This document shows, piece after piece, positions 1-53,520 of a stretch of DNA of 64,000 nt. Each line of letters opens with the position of its first letter. Position 1 is the stretch's first letter. A model generated the notes under the pieces. That model was not told where the DNA came from. It searched no databases and saw nothing but the letters and a program-made list of their open reading frames with translations. The stretch is from Gorsachius magnificus (taxonomy: Eukaryota; Chordata; Aves; Pelecaniformes; Ardeidae): the NCBI GenBank assembly GCA_034008185.1, contig CM067086.1, forward strand, positions 18,637,507-18,701,506, written 5' to 3'. Position numbers and translations under genes: made by a program.

Positions 1-40390
<40,390 letters not shown>

Positions 40391-40406
40391 GTCCCCGCCG
40401 CCGCCC

Positions 40407-40412
40407 CACGTG
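40407..40412. promoter_or_regulatory. E-box CACGTG
   Basis: Palindromic CACGTG in a CpG island 17 bases upstream of the ATG. This is the class bound by MYC/MAX, USF and TFE3 proteins. Confidence 0.5.
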
Positions 40413-40417
40413 CAACC

Positions 40418-40425
40418 GCTTCCGG
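40418..40425 (-). promoter_or_regulatory. ETS-family site (CCGGAAGC)
   Basis: CCGGAAGC on the PRMT3 strand, the ETS/GABP core typical of housekeeping CpG promoters, next to CACGTG at 40407-40412. Confidence 0.55.
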
Positions 40426-40446
40426 GCGGCGGCCCCGCCCCGCCCG

Positions 40447-40454
40447 TGACGTCA
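40447..40454. promoter_or_regulatory. Palindromic CRE (TGACGTCA)
   Basis: Exact 8-base ATF/CREB palindrome 57 bases upstream of the PRMT3 ATG, beside GC boxes. Occupancy is inferred from sequence only. Confidence 0.6.
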
Positions 40455-40522
40455 GCCCCCTAGCGGGGCCCGCCGCTGCGGCGCGACCGTTATTTTTCAA
40501 ACGCCCGGGAGCGGCCGCGGCG

Positions 40523-40567
40523 CTACCGCCCGGCGCCGCAGTGAGGGGGGGCCGGGGGCGGCGCCAT
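40523..40567 (-). other. Possible upstream ORF in PRMT3 5' leader (14 codons)
   Basis: Within a YY1-like AAGATGGCGCC word an ATG at 40567 opens MAPPPAPPHCGAGR and stops at TAG 40525-40523, about 130 bases before the main ATG. It matters only if transcription starts to the right of 40567, which the sequence cannot show. Confidence 0.3.
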
Positions 40568-40719
40568 CTTGTGGGGGCCGAGCCGTGGAGCAGGGCGAGG
40601 CTGCGGCTTCCCTGTCAGCCCTGCTGCCGCCGGCGCCGCCCTCACCGAGGCAGCCCTCGCTGTTAACGCCCGGTAGCCTCACAGGAGAGAAAACCAGGCA
40701 GATGGATAAAGGGTCACCG

Positions 40720-43700
40720 TCAGCCAGCCTAAAATATAAGGGGTTATTTCTGCTTGGAGGTGGAATCGTACTTGCACGCTTGACAGACGGCTGGCTGGCA
40801 GACGGGTTTCCATTTCTTACGACTAGCGTGGCTGCAGTGGGAGAGTTGAAGGAAAGAGCACATGCGTATCGGCTTTTAAAGTTTTAGCAACAGACTTTTA
40901 GAACTGAGGGCCTCATTCAAATACAGAAGTTAAAAGTGGCTTAAAAAAAGAGAAAACCGAAGCTTGAGGCTCATCATCTGAAGAAAATAGTATTTGACAT
41001 TCTGGGTAGATTACCGAATCTCCCTCATTTTCTCACATCATTTTGTGCCCAACAGAAACATACATCTCAGAACCAAACAGCGCCTTTCCACTAGTTCGCA
41101 CAGTGCTCCTAAGTAGCACACGGTGGAGAAAGTGTCAAAGCTAGAATTTTTCCAGTTTGTACCCTCAAAGCGTATAAACTCCCACTCTGCTACTGCAGAT
41201 ATTTCCAAAATTAATTTATGTTTCACTTTGAAGCTGTCTACCTTATACAACCAGTAATTGCAAGAACAGAGGTATGCTGGGCATCCCATTAGCACTGGTC
41301 TGAAGCAGATGGCTGAGTACAACATTTGTGCGGCATCTTACAACTGAACAAGGGTACAGTCTATTTCCTAATACGACATTCTTAAGAAATCTCCCATATC
41401 TCATCACTACTGTTAGACAACTGCACCAAATTAACAAAATAAACAATCCAGCCTTGCAAAGAGTTATAGTCATTTTTAAAGCAACATCTTGTACTTTTTG
41501 ATCAAATCAGATATCTGTGAGGAGGTTAAAAATGATGCTATTTTCTTCACCCATTCGGTTGGCAAAGTTAGGGTGCCTCTGCCTTGGCACTTCAGTTGAG
41601 GTGATCCAACGTGTCCTTTACAAGCTGATTTGCCCAACTCCTCCACTTCCCATGCTTTGGTCCACATCACAGCATGGTCTAACAACCTTTTTCAAGACAG
41701 ATTGATTTTTAAAACCCAAGATATATTCCTTTTTTCACATGACACTACCAGACTTCTCCAGGACTCCAGGTCACAGGACGAAACTACAGCTAAGCCCAAA
41801 TCTTAAAGCATCCAGGTACTGGGTGTCCAGCACCAACCGTTTTGCTACACTTGGCATACCACACTACTTGCCAGGGCAGACATGGCAATAGCCTCCTCCC
41901 TTTTCATCTCCAATCTTGTTTTTCGTACAAAGCTATTACACATTATATGTATTTGACAAAGGCTTAATCTGCAACAGCACTCAGTCTTGATATGCGGCAC
42001 TCAGCATAAGTGGAGGTACCAACTGTTAGTTAATTGTTGCTTGATAGAGCTCACACCAGCATTAATCATTATTGTTGCAGTTTTGGGTCATTTCTAGAGG
42101 GATGGAACCAAGGGTCAGATTCTAGTCTCATTCTTAGAGTGCAAATTCAATGGTCTTTGCTGAATATAAAAGTAACAGAGATTTGAATTGAAGAAAAAAA
42201 AAGGAGGGGGCAATGCAGAGTTCAAGAAGAAAACCTGAAAGCCTGCATTTACTTTGGATTACTATCTCTGCTTTCTAATCTATACTTGTAAACCTGTCCC
42301 ATGTAGCTTAATTTTCCCTTCCGCTTACCCTCTTATCTCTCAAAGCTAACAAAGGCGGCTTTTAAGTACGATACTAATTAAACAGATTAGGCTTGCCTAG
42401 TTATAGGCAAATCCAAAGGGACATGAAAGATCTTAATACGGGAACTGGTTTTAGAGAAGACCAGAATGACAAGTTTGAAAAAGGATCTAAGAGCTACTAA
42501 ATCAGACTCCTTTGCAAGTTCCGGTTTGTGTTTTATTTTTAAATTCCATATCCACTCAGAATTATGTCGATAGGTATGACAAGGTACAACACCGATCCTG
42601 CAAATGCTACTTAGTGGCATAAACCAACGCTTCTGATGCGTTTTTTTTTCCTTACATAGAGACTCACTACTCATTGAATCAGAATTAATGCAAAACGCTG
42701 GCAAAATACCACATGTACAAAAGAAATCTAGGCAAGTCAGATGCTTCTATCTTATTCTCCAAAAGCAGGGTCTGATCTAATGAAAGAAAGAGAAGCAACA
42801 AGGAATGATAAAACATGCTTTCCCTCTGCTCTTGCTCAAGCATCTAATGGCTGAAACAGATTTAACAGCCACTGCTCTGTAAGTATAGTGCCCAGGCTGA
42901 TAGCAGCAAAAGCAGAAACAGCAGTTGCTTTGTGTTTTACTGAAATTCTCCCCCACCAAAGGGGCAAGGGGTCACTGATTGCATAGTCTTTGCTCCATTG
43001 CACCCCCTCAGCTATTGTTGAGTCCACTTGGAGAGCAACAGACTCAATGCGCCACACAGCCTTGTAACCGAATCTTTTTTATTACTGCTTGAATTAAGAT
43101 TCTCAATAAATGTAAAGCACCTGTTCATTTGGGTCAGCATATATAACATGTTGGGTGAAGACTGTATGAAATCCCGCACCAGAAGCGTATAACTTACACC
43201 AGTACCTCTTGAAATATGATCATCTTTGTTACAATCTCCTAATCCTTGTAAAGGGATTTGCATGGTACAGGAAGATTTACAATGTAATGGATTACTATTT
43301 CATAATCCGGGCCAAGGGGAAGAAACTTCAAATATTTACAATTTTTTACTGCATTTTAAACTTTTTTCCAGATCTGGAAGCACCACACTGGGGAGGCTGT
43401 TAAAGAGTGTTCGCACAGAAATAGTCGCCATAACACTCGCGGGCTTCGTTTCATCTGGATTTCCAAACATCTGTAACTTTATTCTCTACCTGCATCACTC
43501 TTTCATGACCACAGTGCTTGCCATTATTGAAAAGCAAAGAAAGTGCATTAATAGAAATTGCATAGGGAACAAATGAAGCATTTTTTAGCAAATTATTATT
43601 AAATGGCTATGAATTTACCCGGTGTAAAATATATCAGAAAAAAAAGAGAAAGAAAATGTTTAAAAATTAATATTATGAAACCAAACTATTTCTTAGGCAG

Positions 43701-46700
43701 TCGTGTAGTCAGAGTTACATTTTTTCAATTTTAAGCACTCAAGATTTCCCACAGAACAGACGACTGCACAGACCATGAAACTCCAGACTGAGACAATTTC
43801 TCAAAAGAATTTTCTATCTAGAAAGTCCGAACCATCTGGAATTTTACTCCTTGGATACTAAAGCCAGCCTGCTACATGTCAGTGCCAAGAATTATGCTCC
43901 CAAAAGCACAGTATATGATTGCAAATACTCTGTGGTGCTGAGTTCTCCCATCCTAGTTTGTTGCATTTTTTTATTAAATTAATGATGCAAACTCTTTGTA
44001 GCAAACAATCTAAAAGCAGATAGTGGCTTTTTCATTACATCTTTAAGATGTGTAGCAATGAGGAGATTCTCAGAAAGCTGTCACTTCCCCACACCCCACA
44101 GCAATGAAAAGCGTAGCTGCAGTAGCGGTAGGTGCAAGAGACCTCACATTTTGCAGAGGGGCAAGTAAAACATCATTAATGCCAGTGACCTCCTTACACC
44201 TTTTATTACCCTCTCAGCTGAAAGGCGAATTTAGACTCCGTTAAAATAATTAAGAGCTTGGAAAGATTTAAATGAAACTTAAATCAGAAAATCCAAGTTC
44301 CAGTTAGTGTACAGAGGGAACAAGAGGTAGTTAAAAAATATTTTTTATTCCTATCGTCAGGAAAAGTAAGTGATATTAAAAGCAGAATTGCTGATCTGAA
44401 TTTCTGTGCTCCATCAGTTTAAAAGTTTCATAAAATTATGTCCATATTCCCCTTAATATAATTCAGAGCTAAGATAACTGAGATATTTTTCCTCTGAGCA
44501 AAGCCCAGGGGACCCTGTATAGGGCTCACCCTGAAGGCAGGGTTAGGTTTAAGCTTGAGAGAGAAAGCAAGCCTAGTTCTGCAGCTTAAGTGAGGCTGGA
44601 AGGGGCTGCCAGAGGAAAGTGTAGGCTGCAAAACAGAATTTTTTTCATCTGGGCAGGGGCAGATTTTGGTTTGTTGGGATTTATTTTTTTTATTTTATTT
44701 GGGGGTTTTTGTTTGTTTTGGGGATTTGGGGTTTTGTTTTTAATAAAAGCTCACCGTGGAACTAGGGGTAGGGTTACAGTACAAAGTAGGGGACTCAGTA
44801 TGTTACACAGATCTTTTTCAGTCCCCTCCATTCTATCTTGTTTTCTTTGCTTTAACATTAAAGCAGCATTTCTCAACCTGTCAGAAAGGCAAAGGAAATA
44901 CACATCACATTCTCCCCTGCTTTCTTGCATCGGGTCAGCAAACTGATTAGTTGGACTGTTTTCTTTCCTCTGATGTTTAGCCCCTATCAGCTGGGCTGGT
45001 TAACCCAGTGCACCTCAGTGCTACTTGGTCAGCATCTTTGAGGAACGCAAGTAGCAGGAATGTACAGCCAGAAATGTAGCGCTGTCGGTATAAAACACTG
45101 CAAGTGACCATTTTCCACGAAGGATTGAGCAGAACTCTGCAATTAGGGCAAAGCTACAGCACAGAAAAAGGAGTGACACTACCTTGAGAGAAAATATATT
45201 TATGCACCTACAGAAATGCCTCCATAAAATGCACATTGTGCAGGAGCTTGAGGAACATGGAACAACTTCAGGTGCTACAGCCCACTCGGATCCAACTGAA
45301 ATAACTCCGATCAGATAACGTTAAAAAAAATAATAAACCACTTAGAGGCTTAGAAAATCACTGATCTTCAGAGTTACTTCCACAGCTGATGTTCAAAAGG
45401 TAAAAGCAGATAAAAGTACTCATAAGCATCTCAAGGGTAAACCAGTGTTCACAGAGAAAGCATCTGTAAGTACTTCAGACTTTTCTATCTCTTAATATCT
45501 GTGTTTCTACAGGGAAAAAATACCTGGACTTAGAGTAAATGATTGTAAAGATAAACTACAAAAGAAATCCTCTCCCCATTTGAAGTAAAATGAAGTGTTT
45601 ACCTTAGACCATGTCGTTATCATGAAAATATATGATCTCGCTTCATTCACAGTAAGAAAACAAGTGAGGACAGACATTCGGTGGCATCCAGACCAGCTAA
45701 CAGGTCAAACCAGTGGAACTAGGATGGCTGTGCATTCAAACCAAACCCTCAAAAGCAACTGTTTGAGGCATAATGCTTTTTGAATATCTACAGGATATTT
45801 AGTGCCACAGCAGCGGATGTAAAGCATTTAGCAAACTGGATGTAAGTACCTAGATGAGTTACTTTGAAACTAAAGCCCTTCTTGTGAGGGGCTGAGCACC
45901 TGAGAATGTCAGGTCCACCAGAACCAGCTCTGGTTTGTGTTCATGAGTAGCAGCGAACCGGCGACAGTGGAAACTCCAAGTGTGCCAGAATAAAAAGGAT
46001 CAAATTGTTTGAGCCCGAAACAGCAATATGATAGCTGAAGAAAAATTTAGAAATCATAAATGAAAAGACCATTAGTGCGTGTTTTCATAGCTATTTAAGG
46101 AATCTAGTGCTTAGTGCTGAGATTTTCAAGGCCTTGATCAGAATGCCTTTAAGAGCAGAACTGAAATGCAAGAAGAGGAAGAGTGGAATTTGGTAGATTC
46201 CAGGATAATAGGGACCAACAGAAGACAGTTATACTTCTCATGTGTATTACGTATGCAGTGTAAATGGTTTACCTTGGTGTGCATTAGATCGCAGCCCAGA
46301 CCCATCTCTCCATTTTGACAGATGTAACAAAAATACAAGTATTTCTTTGTCCAGCTCCACTTCCTCCAAGTTGTGACTGCCCCCATAGAATGAGGAACAG
46401 TGTTGATCGTGAGCAGACAAAAGCAACTTAGGGGAGAAGTCAGAGAAAGAGATAAAAATCAAAAAGTAGAATCATGCATAAGATCACATCCTTTGACACC
46501 TCTGTTCTTGCAAAATAATTTTTACTTGTCCAACAAATATGGAAGGGAGTATCCATCACATAGCATTTTTCACAAATAAATTTTGTAGCTAACCGGGATG
46601 AATTCAGTCAGTTGCTTGCGGCAAAGGATGTACTATTTTACTTTCTATATCTAGAAAACTGGAGAGACTTATACAATGATTTTGACAACACAGAGATTGG

Positions 46701-47359
46701 GACTATTTCAGGAGTTCGAGGTTTCAAAAGACTTATTGCAACAGTTCAGTTAAATCTTTGTAGAGGATCGATAAACACAGGATTTCTTCCTGTTAACAGT
46801 ATTGAAAAGATAGTTACTATCTTACTGTAAACTTCTAACAAAAACACTTTGCAGGAGAAGGTACGAGACAGCTTGGGAAAATTATTTTCTCAGACACAAT
46901 CTTGCTACCCCAAAGGCTTCTCCCAGAGGTGTAAAGAATGTAAGAAGGAGGAAAAAGTATGACTTACCCTGCACAAAAAAATATAAGTGAACAATAGCAA
47001 AATGTAAATGTGCAATCAAGTGATTTTTAAAGCAGGTAAACTAAACTATCTATTGTGAATCAAACAAGAAGTCATTAAGTAGCATTAGACTAGTGTTTTG
47101 ATTTTTATGCCAGCTTATTACAAGTTCTCTTGTTTTAGCTTTTCTGCTGACAGATTTTTGCCTCGTTTTCAGTTCATTTCACTGAAAAAAACTAACGTAA
47201 AAATGGAAATATCCTTCAGTAAAACTGCAAATCCTCCTGATAAATATTAATTCCCACTTCTTTAAAAGGTGCTTGTTTGAGGTATTATGAGTAGTAGCTA
47301 TGTGTGTTAAATCTCTCATTCTTTAAAAAGCTTCTTTAAAAAAAAATAAATAAATCAGC
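40720..47359. other. Intergenic, no gene recognised
   Basis: GC content falls right after the CpG island. Only short open frames without family resemblance, plus the G/T-rich tract at 44664-44752. No CR1 copy seen. Confidence 0.7.
44664..44752. repeat. G/T-rich low-complexity tract
   Basis: About 90 bases made almost only of T-runs and G-runs (TTTGGGGGTTTTTGTTTG, GGGGATTTGGGGTTTTG). Four or more G-runs of three or more give plus-strand quadruplex potential. Confidence 0.8.
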
Positions 47360-47590
47360 CAATGAAAAATGCCTAGACCGACGCTGTCTCCCCCGGTTAA
47401 TCCAAGGCCAGTAGAGGGATAATTTGATTAAACTGAGACCCTAATTTATTTAGCTTTAGTTCTGGATCAACCTCTTCTTAATAGAGTGCTGTCGTCTCCA
47501 ATTGTTTGATGAAAATTAAAGTGACATAAATACCATGGGACTTTTTCAATCTGATTAGTCAGCTAACTTGCATCAATACTACCCCAGCCA
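47360..47590. promoter_or_regulatory. Candidate conserved non-coding element
   Basis: No open frame, no repeat. Carries clustered homeodomain-like words: GGTTAATCC (bicoid/OTX type), ATAATTTGATTAAA, CTAATTTATTT, TCCAATTGT, CTGATTAG. The look is that of a developmental enhancer, but this is judged by eye from composition and motif clustering only. Confidence 0.35.
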
Positions 47591-50553
47591 TCAGGCGCTG
47601 GCGTCCTTCCTTTCACCAGCCTTACTAACAACTGACAAGTTCTCCTTGAAGACCGGGCACCCACGCTGCCACTCAGACCCCCACACTTAACCCATCATCC
47701 ATCCTCAATGGGTCTTGTTTGACAAGGTGCCCACACCTTTTTCCATTGCTGTTCATCAGACAAAGCTAAATATTGTTTTATTAGCAATCAATAGCCTGTT
47801 AATCCCAAACGATTTCACAAATACACTGAGCTCTCAAGCTGATTATAAACATTTGGGTTTTTTTTTTTTTTTTTAAGCTGCTAAATTTCAGATGGATTTT
47901 CTTCTCTCCTCCCAACCCTCCCACTCTGATATGGGACATTGTAGCTGGTAAGCAAAGCCACAAAAGCAAAAGAGCTCTGTTGTCTTTAATGTTGCCTTTA
48001 ACTGGACATTTGCAAATGTCAAAGTTTTGCAGTTTAAACATGATCAAACCTATGCCACCAAACTCTCAGCAGATTTCCTAGCTCCTCCATTTTCTATCCA
48101 TCAGTTTGAAACTTAAGAACCTAAGAGCTTGAGCCTTCCCTTTTCTTTTACAGCAATATGGTAAAATCTTGCTTAGTCTGTGGGCTGGGGGACTAAAGAG
48201 CAAGAGAAAGAGAGAAGTAAGCTTCTTTGATTTACAATATATAAAATGCTAACAAAGCTAGCCGTTACACTATTGAACGTTGCACCATTCATGTCTGAGT
48301 CACAGACAAAACACTTGGGCACGCCTGGTACACTCTGATGATCCCTTTGTTTGCACGTTGGGTCACGGATATATCTTTGTGAGGCACAAGGGGAATGGCA
48401 TTACAAACACACTTCGTCTTGGTTTTATCCATCCTCACTTATGCCTACTGTCTGCCTGCCTTTGCCCTGGAGGTGTTGATCACGATAGCTGATAATATAA
48501 CGACATTACTTACGTGACGTACTATAAATCACCAGGTGAAGGTAGACAGGCAGTGTTGGTAGGCAGGCGTACGAAGCTCCCAGAAACAAGACGCTGACTT
48601 TCAAGGCCTGGTGCGATGGCTTTGCAAATCTGGGTTATTCTCTGCATGTCCCTGCTGAATGGTTGTTCATGTAGAACATCCTCCCTCGTCAATGTTTGCA
48701 CATACTCCTCCTGAAACAAATCCTGGAACAGGTGGTCTTTGCTCTTCACTACAAGAAAGTGAACTCCAATAGAAGTTCTTGTTGAACAAAGTTAACTAAA
48801 AACCAAAATGGACTGAACACACATTTTATGCTTTCTGTGCGGGGACTTAACATACCCAAATTGTGTGTTAAGTAGAAGTGGAAAAGTTATTCCAGCTGAT
48901 ACAATCCTCTGGGATGTCTGCTGAAACAAAACATGGATTTCCTAAGTCGCTAGCATTGAGTACCAGTTCTGAAACAGGCTGTAAACATAAACTTTCAGAG
49001 ACAACATTTCAAATCAGTTAACTTCCAAAAGTCAGCACAATCTTGGCACAATTAATGTGAATGTATCTGCTTGGAGCATAATGTTAAAATAGCTCCAAAT
49101 TTGACTGCTCAGTATCTTTTAAATGGCTTATCTCAAACACTTCTTTCAACAAATTTTTCTGTTAAGAGAAATATCTATCCTATCAAAAATATTCACCAAA
49201 ACACTGGAGCATACTGACAAGAAATATACTTACTTATAATTTTCCAAAGAGGCTGACATTTTAAATCTCAGACATTTTAAGCAGAACATGCAAGTTTCTG
49301 CCGAGCCAAATAAAGCAGCACCTTTTTGTTACTCTTTCTTTGGCTACTGTCCATGACCCTGTTGCATTTGCCAGTGGTAGAAATGGGCCTAAAACATTGA
49401 TGAATTTTTTAGGTTTTGTATTCTTACCAATAAGCATTAACAAGAAACAATATTAAAACTAATACTCACTCACTATAGTAAATACTTACTGTAGCTTACA
49501 ATTCCTCTCCAAAACTTCTAAGGCCAGTGACAGTAACTTCAGAAAACGATTGCTGATTCAAGATTTGAACAACTCTCTACCGCTCTTGAATTCTAGAAAT
49601 AAAGCAACACGTGTTTTGTGTCAAATGTTTGACAAGGTTTTGGTGTATTCTTAATCTGGCTATTCTGCACAGCAACAGTTGTGTAGTTCTTTAAAAAAAA
49701 AAATCATCATTAAATCTGCATATGCATTGTGCAATAGCATGCACTGTTTGAAGAGGAGTTTACTGTTTTTTCATAAAATAATTTTTATGTACTAATGAGG
49801 AAAAAATGCCATTGATATCATAACCTTTTATTTAGTCATTCTGTAAGGAGTATTTGAACGTCTGAAAACACACAGGGAATGAAACCTGAAAGAAACACAG
49901 TAAGAAACCTGGTATCTTATAAAGAGGTGCTAGAGACTGAAAATTGAGAAGAGCTCTTGCTGCACTGTGAGGTCTGGCTGTCCCCCCCACACCAGACTGC
50001 AGCAGTGTATAAACCAGCTCAGCCTATCCAGAGTCTATCCAGAGCAGCACAAAACTCTACAATCTTTAATTTATACCATGGACAGACAGCTTTTCAGTTC
50101 TTGCTCTTGCCTTCAAAGTTCTGTAGTGTTTTGCTTTTAATGCAATGTTTTCTACAGGAAAAAAAAAAAATCCTGAATTTATTCAGGAAAGCAGAAGACA
50201 CAAATTTGCAAGTACTGCTTTTGTCTAGCTGGGTGACAGCCTCGACTGTATGTCAAGACTGCAGTGGCTGCATCTGCTAAAGCATTTTGGTTTGGTTTGG
50301 AGCAGTGTTATGCTATTGAAGTGATTTGTCACTGAGATCTGCAGACCACTTTTGATGGACACACTAGATTCTTTTAAAAAGACTCTAAACCAGAGTCTCC
50401 ACTCCAGGTGCACACCAAATATGCCCTAAGAGCAGAACTGAGGGTCTGAACCAATGACTGCTTGCTCAGACAGCTCCAAACCACAAGTGTGGTGCAGGTA
50501 GTGAATCCAGGAGACCAGACTAAATCTGACCTGGCGGATAAACCTCTTGAACT
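47591..50553. other. Intergenic, no gene recognised
   Basis: Contains a T17 run (47858-47874). A moderately GC-richer patch at about 48270-48490 has no recognisable coding or repeat content. Confidence 0.7.
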
Positions 50554-50872
50554 TAGAATCATGGAATCAGAGAATGGCTTGGGTTGGAAGGGACCTTTAG
50601 AGGCCATCCAGTCCAACCCCCCTGCAAGGAGCAGGGACATACTCAACTCAGAGCCCTGTCCAACCTGACCTTGAATGTTCCCAGGGATGGGGCATCTCCC
50701 ACCTCTCTGGGCAACTTCTTCCAGTGTTTCACCACCCTCACTGTAAAAAATGTCTTCCTTATATCTAGTCTGAATCTACCCTCACCCCTTGTCCTATCGC
50801 TACAGGCCCGATTAAAATGTCTGTCCCCATCTGTCTTATAAGCCCCTTTTAAGTATTGAAAGGCCAAACTTA
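50554..50872 (-). mobile_element. CR1 3'-end copy (about 320 bp)
   Basis: Starts with TAGAATCATGGAATCAGAGA, a diverged terminal repeat, then the GGTTGGAAGGGACC block. The minus strand encodes the C-terminal ORF2 words [12 protein letters not shown] and VVKHWKKLPREV. Intergenic, to the right of PRMT3. Confidence 0.92.
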
Positions 50873-53426
50873 ACGTGGTGTAGATGTAAGAGCTTCTGCA
50901 TCTTGCTTCTGACCTGCTCCTAAGAAATCACTGACTAATGCAAGCATAACATTTTTTGCTGTCAGGCTGAGCGTGCTATTATTCCCATGTTCTTCCCCAG
51001 AGGAATAATCCCTGTGAATCATTACAAATTGTCACAATTTAGAGTAATTCCTCTAATGTTTCGCTTGGTGCTAGGGGTCACCTGCATCTGCAAACCAAGC
51101 GGTAGTGTTTACTGATGCTCACGCACTGGTACAAAATTTAGGTCACCCAGCTTGTTTACTGGAACTCTTTGACTGGTAGCCAAGTCGTACAGCTGGAAGC
51201 TGAGGCAGATGCTCAGCAGCTGCTCTCCAAGTTACATGAGCAGGAAGGAGATTTACTGCTTTGCTCAAGTTCTCCAAACCACCGGTTCATTTCTTTGGCA
51301 ACATTCAGAGCACGCTGGAAACAACAATTATACAGCTTTGCTATTAATTGATCAGGCATTTTTGTTTCTTAACCATGGGTTTGGGTAGATAGGACTCAGT
51401 TTCTTTAACAGCCATGTCGTTTGTATCCTGAAGTTTCGTCTTCTGAACTTTAAAACCCCAGAACTGAATAACCTGACACTCAGAGAAGCTCGAGACCGAA
51501 TACCAGACCCAGATTCTGGGTAGAACGTGAGCCAACAGGGAATGTTGTTCTCAAGCAGATTCATCTGGGTATACAGTAATTCAATAAAATTAAAATTCTC
51601 AGTGGCTTTAAATACAGTGGCTTATTTTAACTTTCAGCTTCCATGCTTAGAAATGCGTGACAATAAATAATTCTTCTATTAATATTATTTTCACTTTTGT
51701 CCCCTAGAAGAAATCTGTGATTGCAAAACCATGAAAGATTGAGCCTTCAAAAAAAATCAGAATTCCTGCTTTTTTGTTACCGTTACAGTAAACCTGGTAC
51801 ACGTCTATTGAACTAATACTTTGCTATTTTATCCTAAGTCTGCCTTCCCCAGCAGCGGTCCTGTTTATCCCTTATCAGCACCACTGGAGAAGGTTCTGTG
51901 TTCACTCTCCTGTTTCCCGCTTTCATTGCCTGCACGCTTCATTTCTGTTCCGTTAGGTACAGGTCACTGTACTTGCCTTCTAGGAACCAACTAATTTTGA
52001 GGAAACGTTACCAAAATATACATGCATAGTAGGGGGAGGAGAACCCTACTCAATATGTGGCTTCAGCTACTCAACTGAGAAAGTGCGTGACCCTCTGGTG
52101 AACCCCTGATTCATACACAGCACCAGAGGGCACTCCATAACCAGCAACAACTTTCTACATCTTCACGCAGATTTTCCCATAGTATGTATTTCTCCTTGCA
52201 GGCCACTGTTTCTTTTTAAGTTTTTTTTAAAATGAGTTGCTTTTCTTATTCCTATCCTTTCCTGAAAGGATTGTTCTAGACCTCTTTTTTTCTCATGCTC
52301 AGGAATCATCCTATTTCTGAGCTAGCAGGTGGATGGAGCTGCTGTGCAGGTACAGAGGCAGGGGAGCAGGACAGTTCACTGCCACTATTGCTGCTCCAGG
52401 AGCCTGTGAGCCTGCTCTGCTGCAAGCAGGACTAGGGGAAGGGGCTGCCGGCACACCCACCGGCAGGCCAGCCCACCCAGCTGTGACCCGGGGACACACT
52501 CTGCTACCCAGCATTTCATGTCCCCAGCCAGCTCTGCCGAGCCCTTGGAATTAGCCTCCGGGCTGCTTAGTGTAGCTGTACCCAACACAGCCAACGCCAC
52601 TGGAGTGCATTGGCCAAACCCTGCGGGCCAGCCTTGCCCACTCCAGCAGTGGTTATATGAAGGCTGCACGGCCATCTCTGTGTTGTACATCCTGGTTTTC
52701 AGAGGTTTCAGCCTGAGCCTTTCTGCTTTCCAAAAATTTCTGAATTTGCTGAACCCAGCATTTCAGGCGGTGAGAAGAAATAACTGGGCAACCTCACATC
52801 TGCGCTAGGAGCTTTCTGCCACTGGATGTATCGTCAGTGATGGCTTTGGAATCCAAACAGCTATAAAATGGTCAGGAACCCTGAAGTCCTTACACAAGGC
52901 TTCACTGGAGCCTGCTTGTAAAAGCAGAGCACCTTAAAAAAATTCAAGAACATTTAAGCAATGAATACATAGCTGGAAAAACCACTCCAAACAGTTTGGA
53001 CTCTCCAATTTTTCTGCAGGTTTTGAGTGAAACTGCCCTGAGTAGGCATAATTAATTTGGTTATGTGCTCTTCTACGTAGCTGGGGCACAGGAATAATTT
53101 TCTTTTTGTTTAACACTCATAGCACAAAACCAGATGCTTCCTCTGCACCGGGGATGTGTTTACTGAAACCTTTCCACACGGGATTTTTCTGCTGTGGACG
53201 CAGGAGGGCAGTGCAGTTCTAATTTGGATTCAAACCTGTATGAAGCAGATAGTCTTTGACATAAAGCAAGCTCAGCCCCAAGTCCCAGCAAAGCCTCCGT
53301 TCCAGTTAAAGGATAGTTTCTACTCTTCCCTTCACTATTGTACTTGGCTACCCACCTGTAGTTACACTTTTTAAAATAAATATATCTTCCTCAACCTCTG
53401 CATGCGCAGCTAATATCTATACTGCC

Positions 53427-53520
53427 AAAGAAAAAAAAAAGGGAGGGGAGGAAAAAAGAGGGGGGAAAAGAGTGGGGAAAAGGGTGAAGGAGGAAAAAGG
53501 AGAAGGGAAGAAAAGGGGGG
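53427..53520. repeat. 94-bp purine tract
   Basis: A/G-only on the plus strand apart from T at 53473 and 53485, with repeated GGGGAAAAGG-like words. Intergenic simple-sequence DNA. Confidence 0.9.

Noticed and set aside
40585..40887. Possible divergent gene starting in the CpG island on the plus strand
   Set aside because: Begins with GTG, not ATG; no recognisable domain and no clear splice signals. A divergent non-coding transcript is possible but unsupported.
42387..42704. 105-codon minus-strand frame
   Set aside because: No family resemblance and no exon-like boundaries; not HTATIP2 or DBX1.
46612..46830. 72-codon plus-strand frame with protein-like composition
   Set aside because: No family recognised, no splice or promoter context, and the length is expected by chance in AT-rich DNA.
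52311..52808. Overlapping open frames on both strands in a GC-richer patch
   Set aside because: Overlapping frames of similar length on both strands, with no domain; composition effect.
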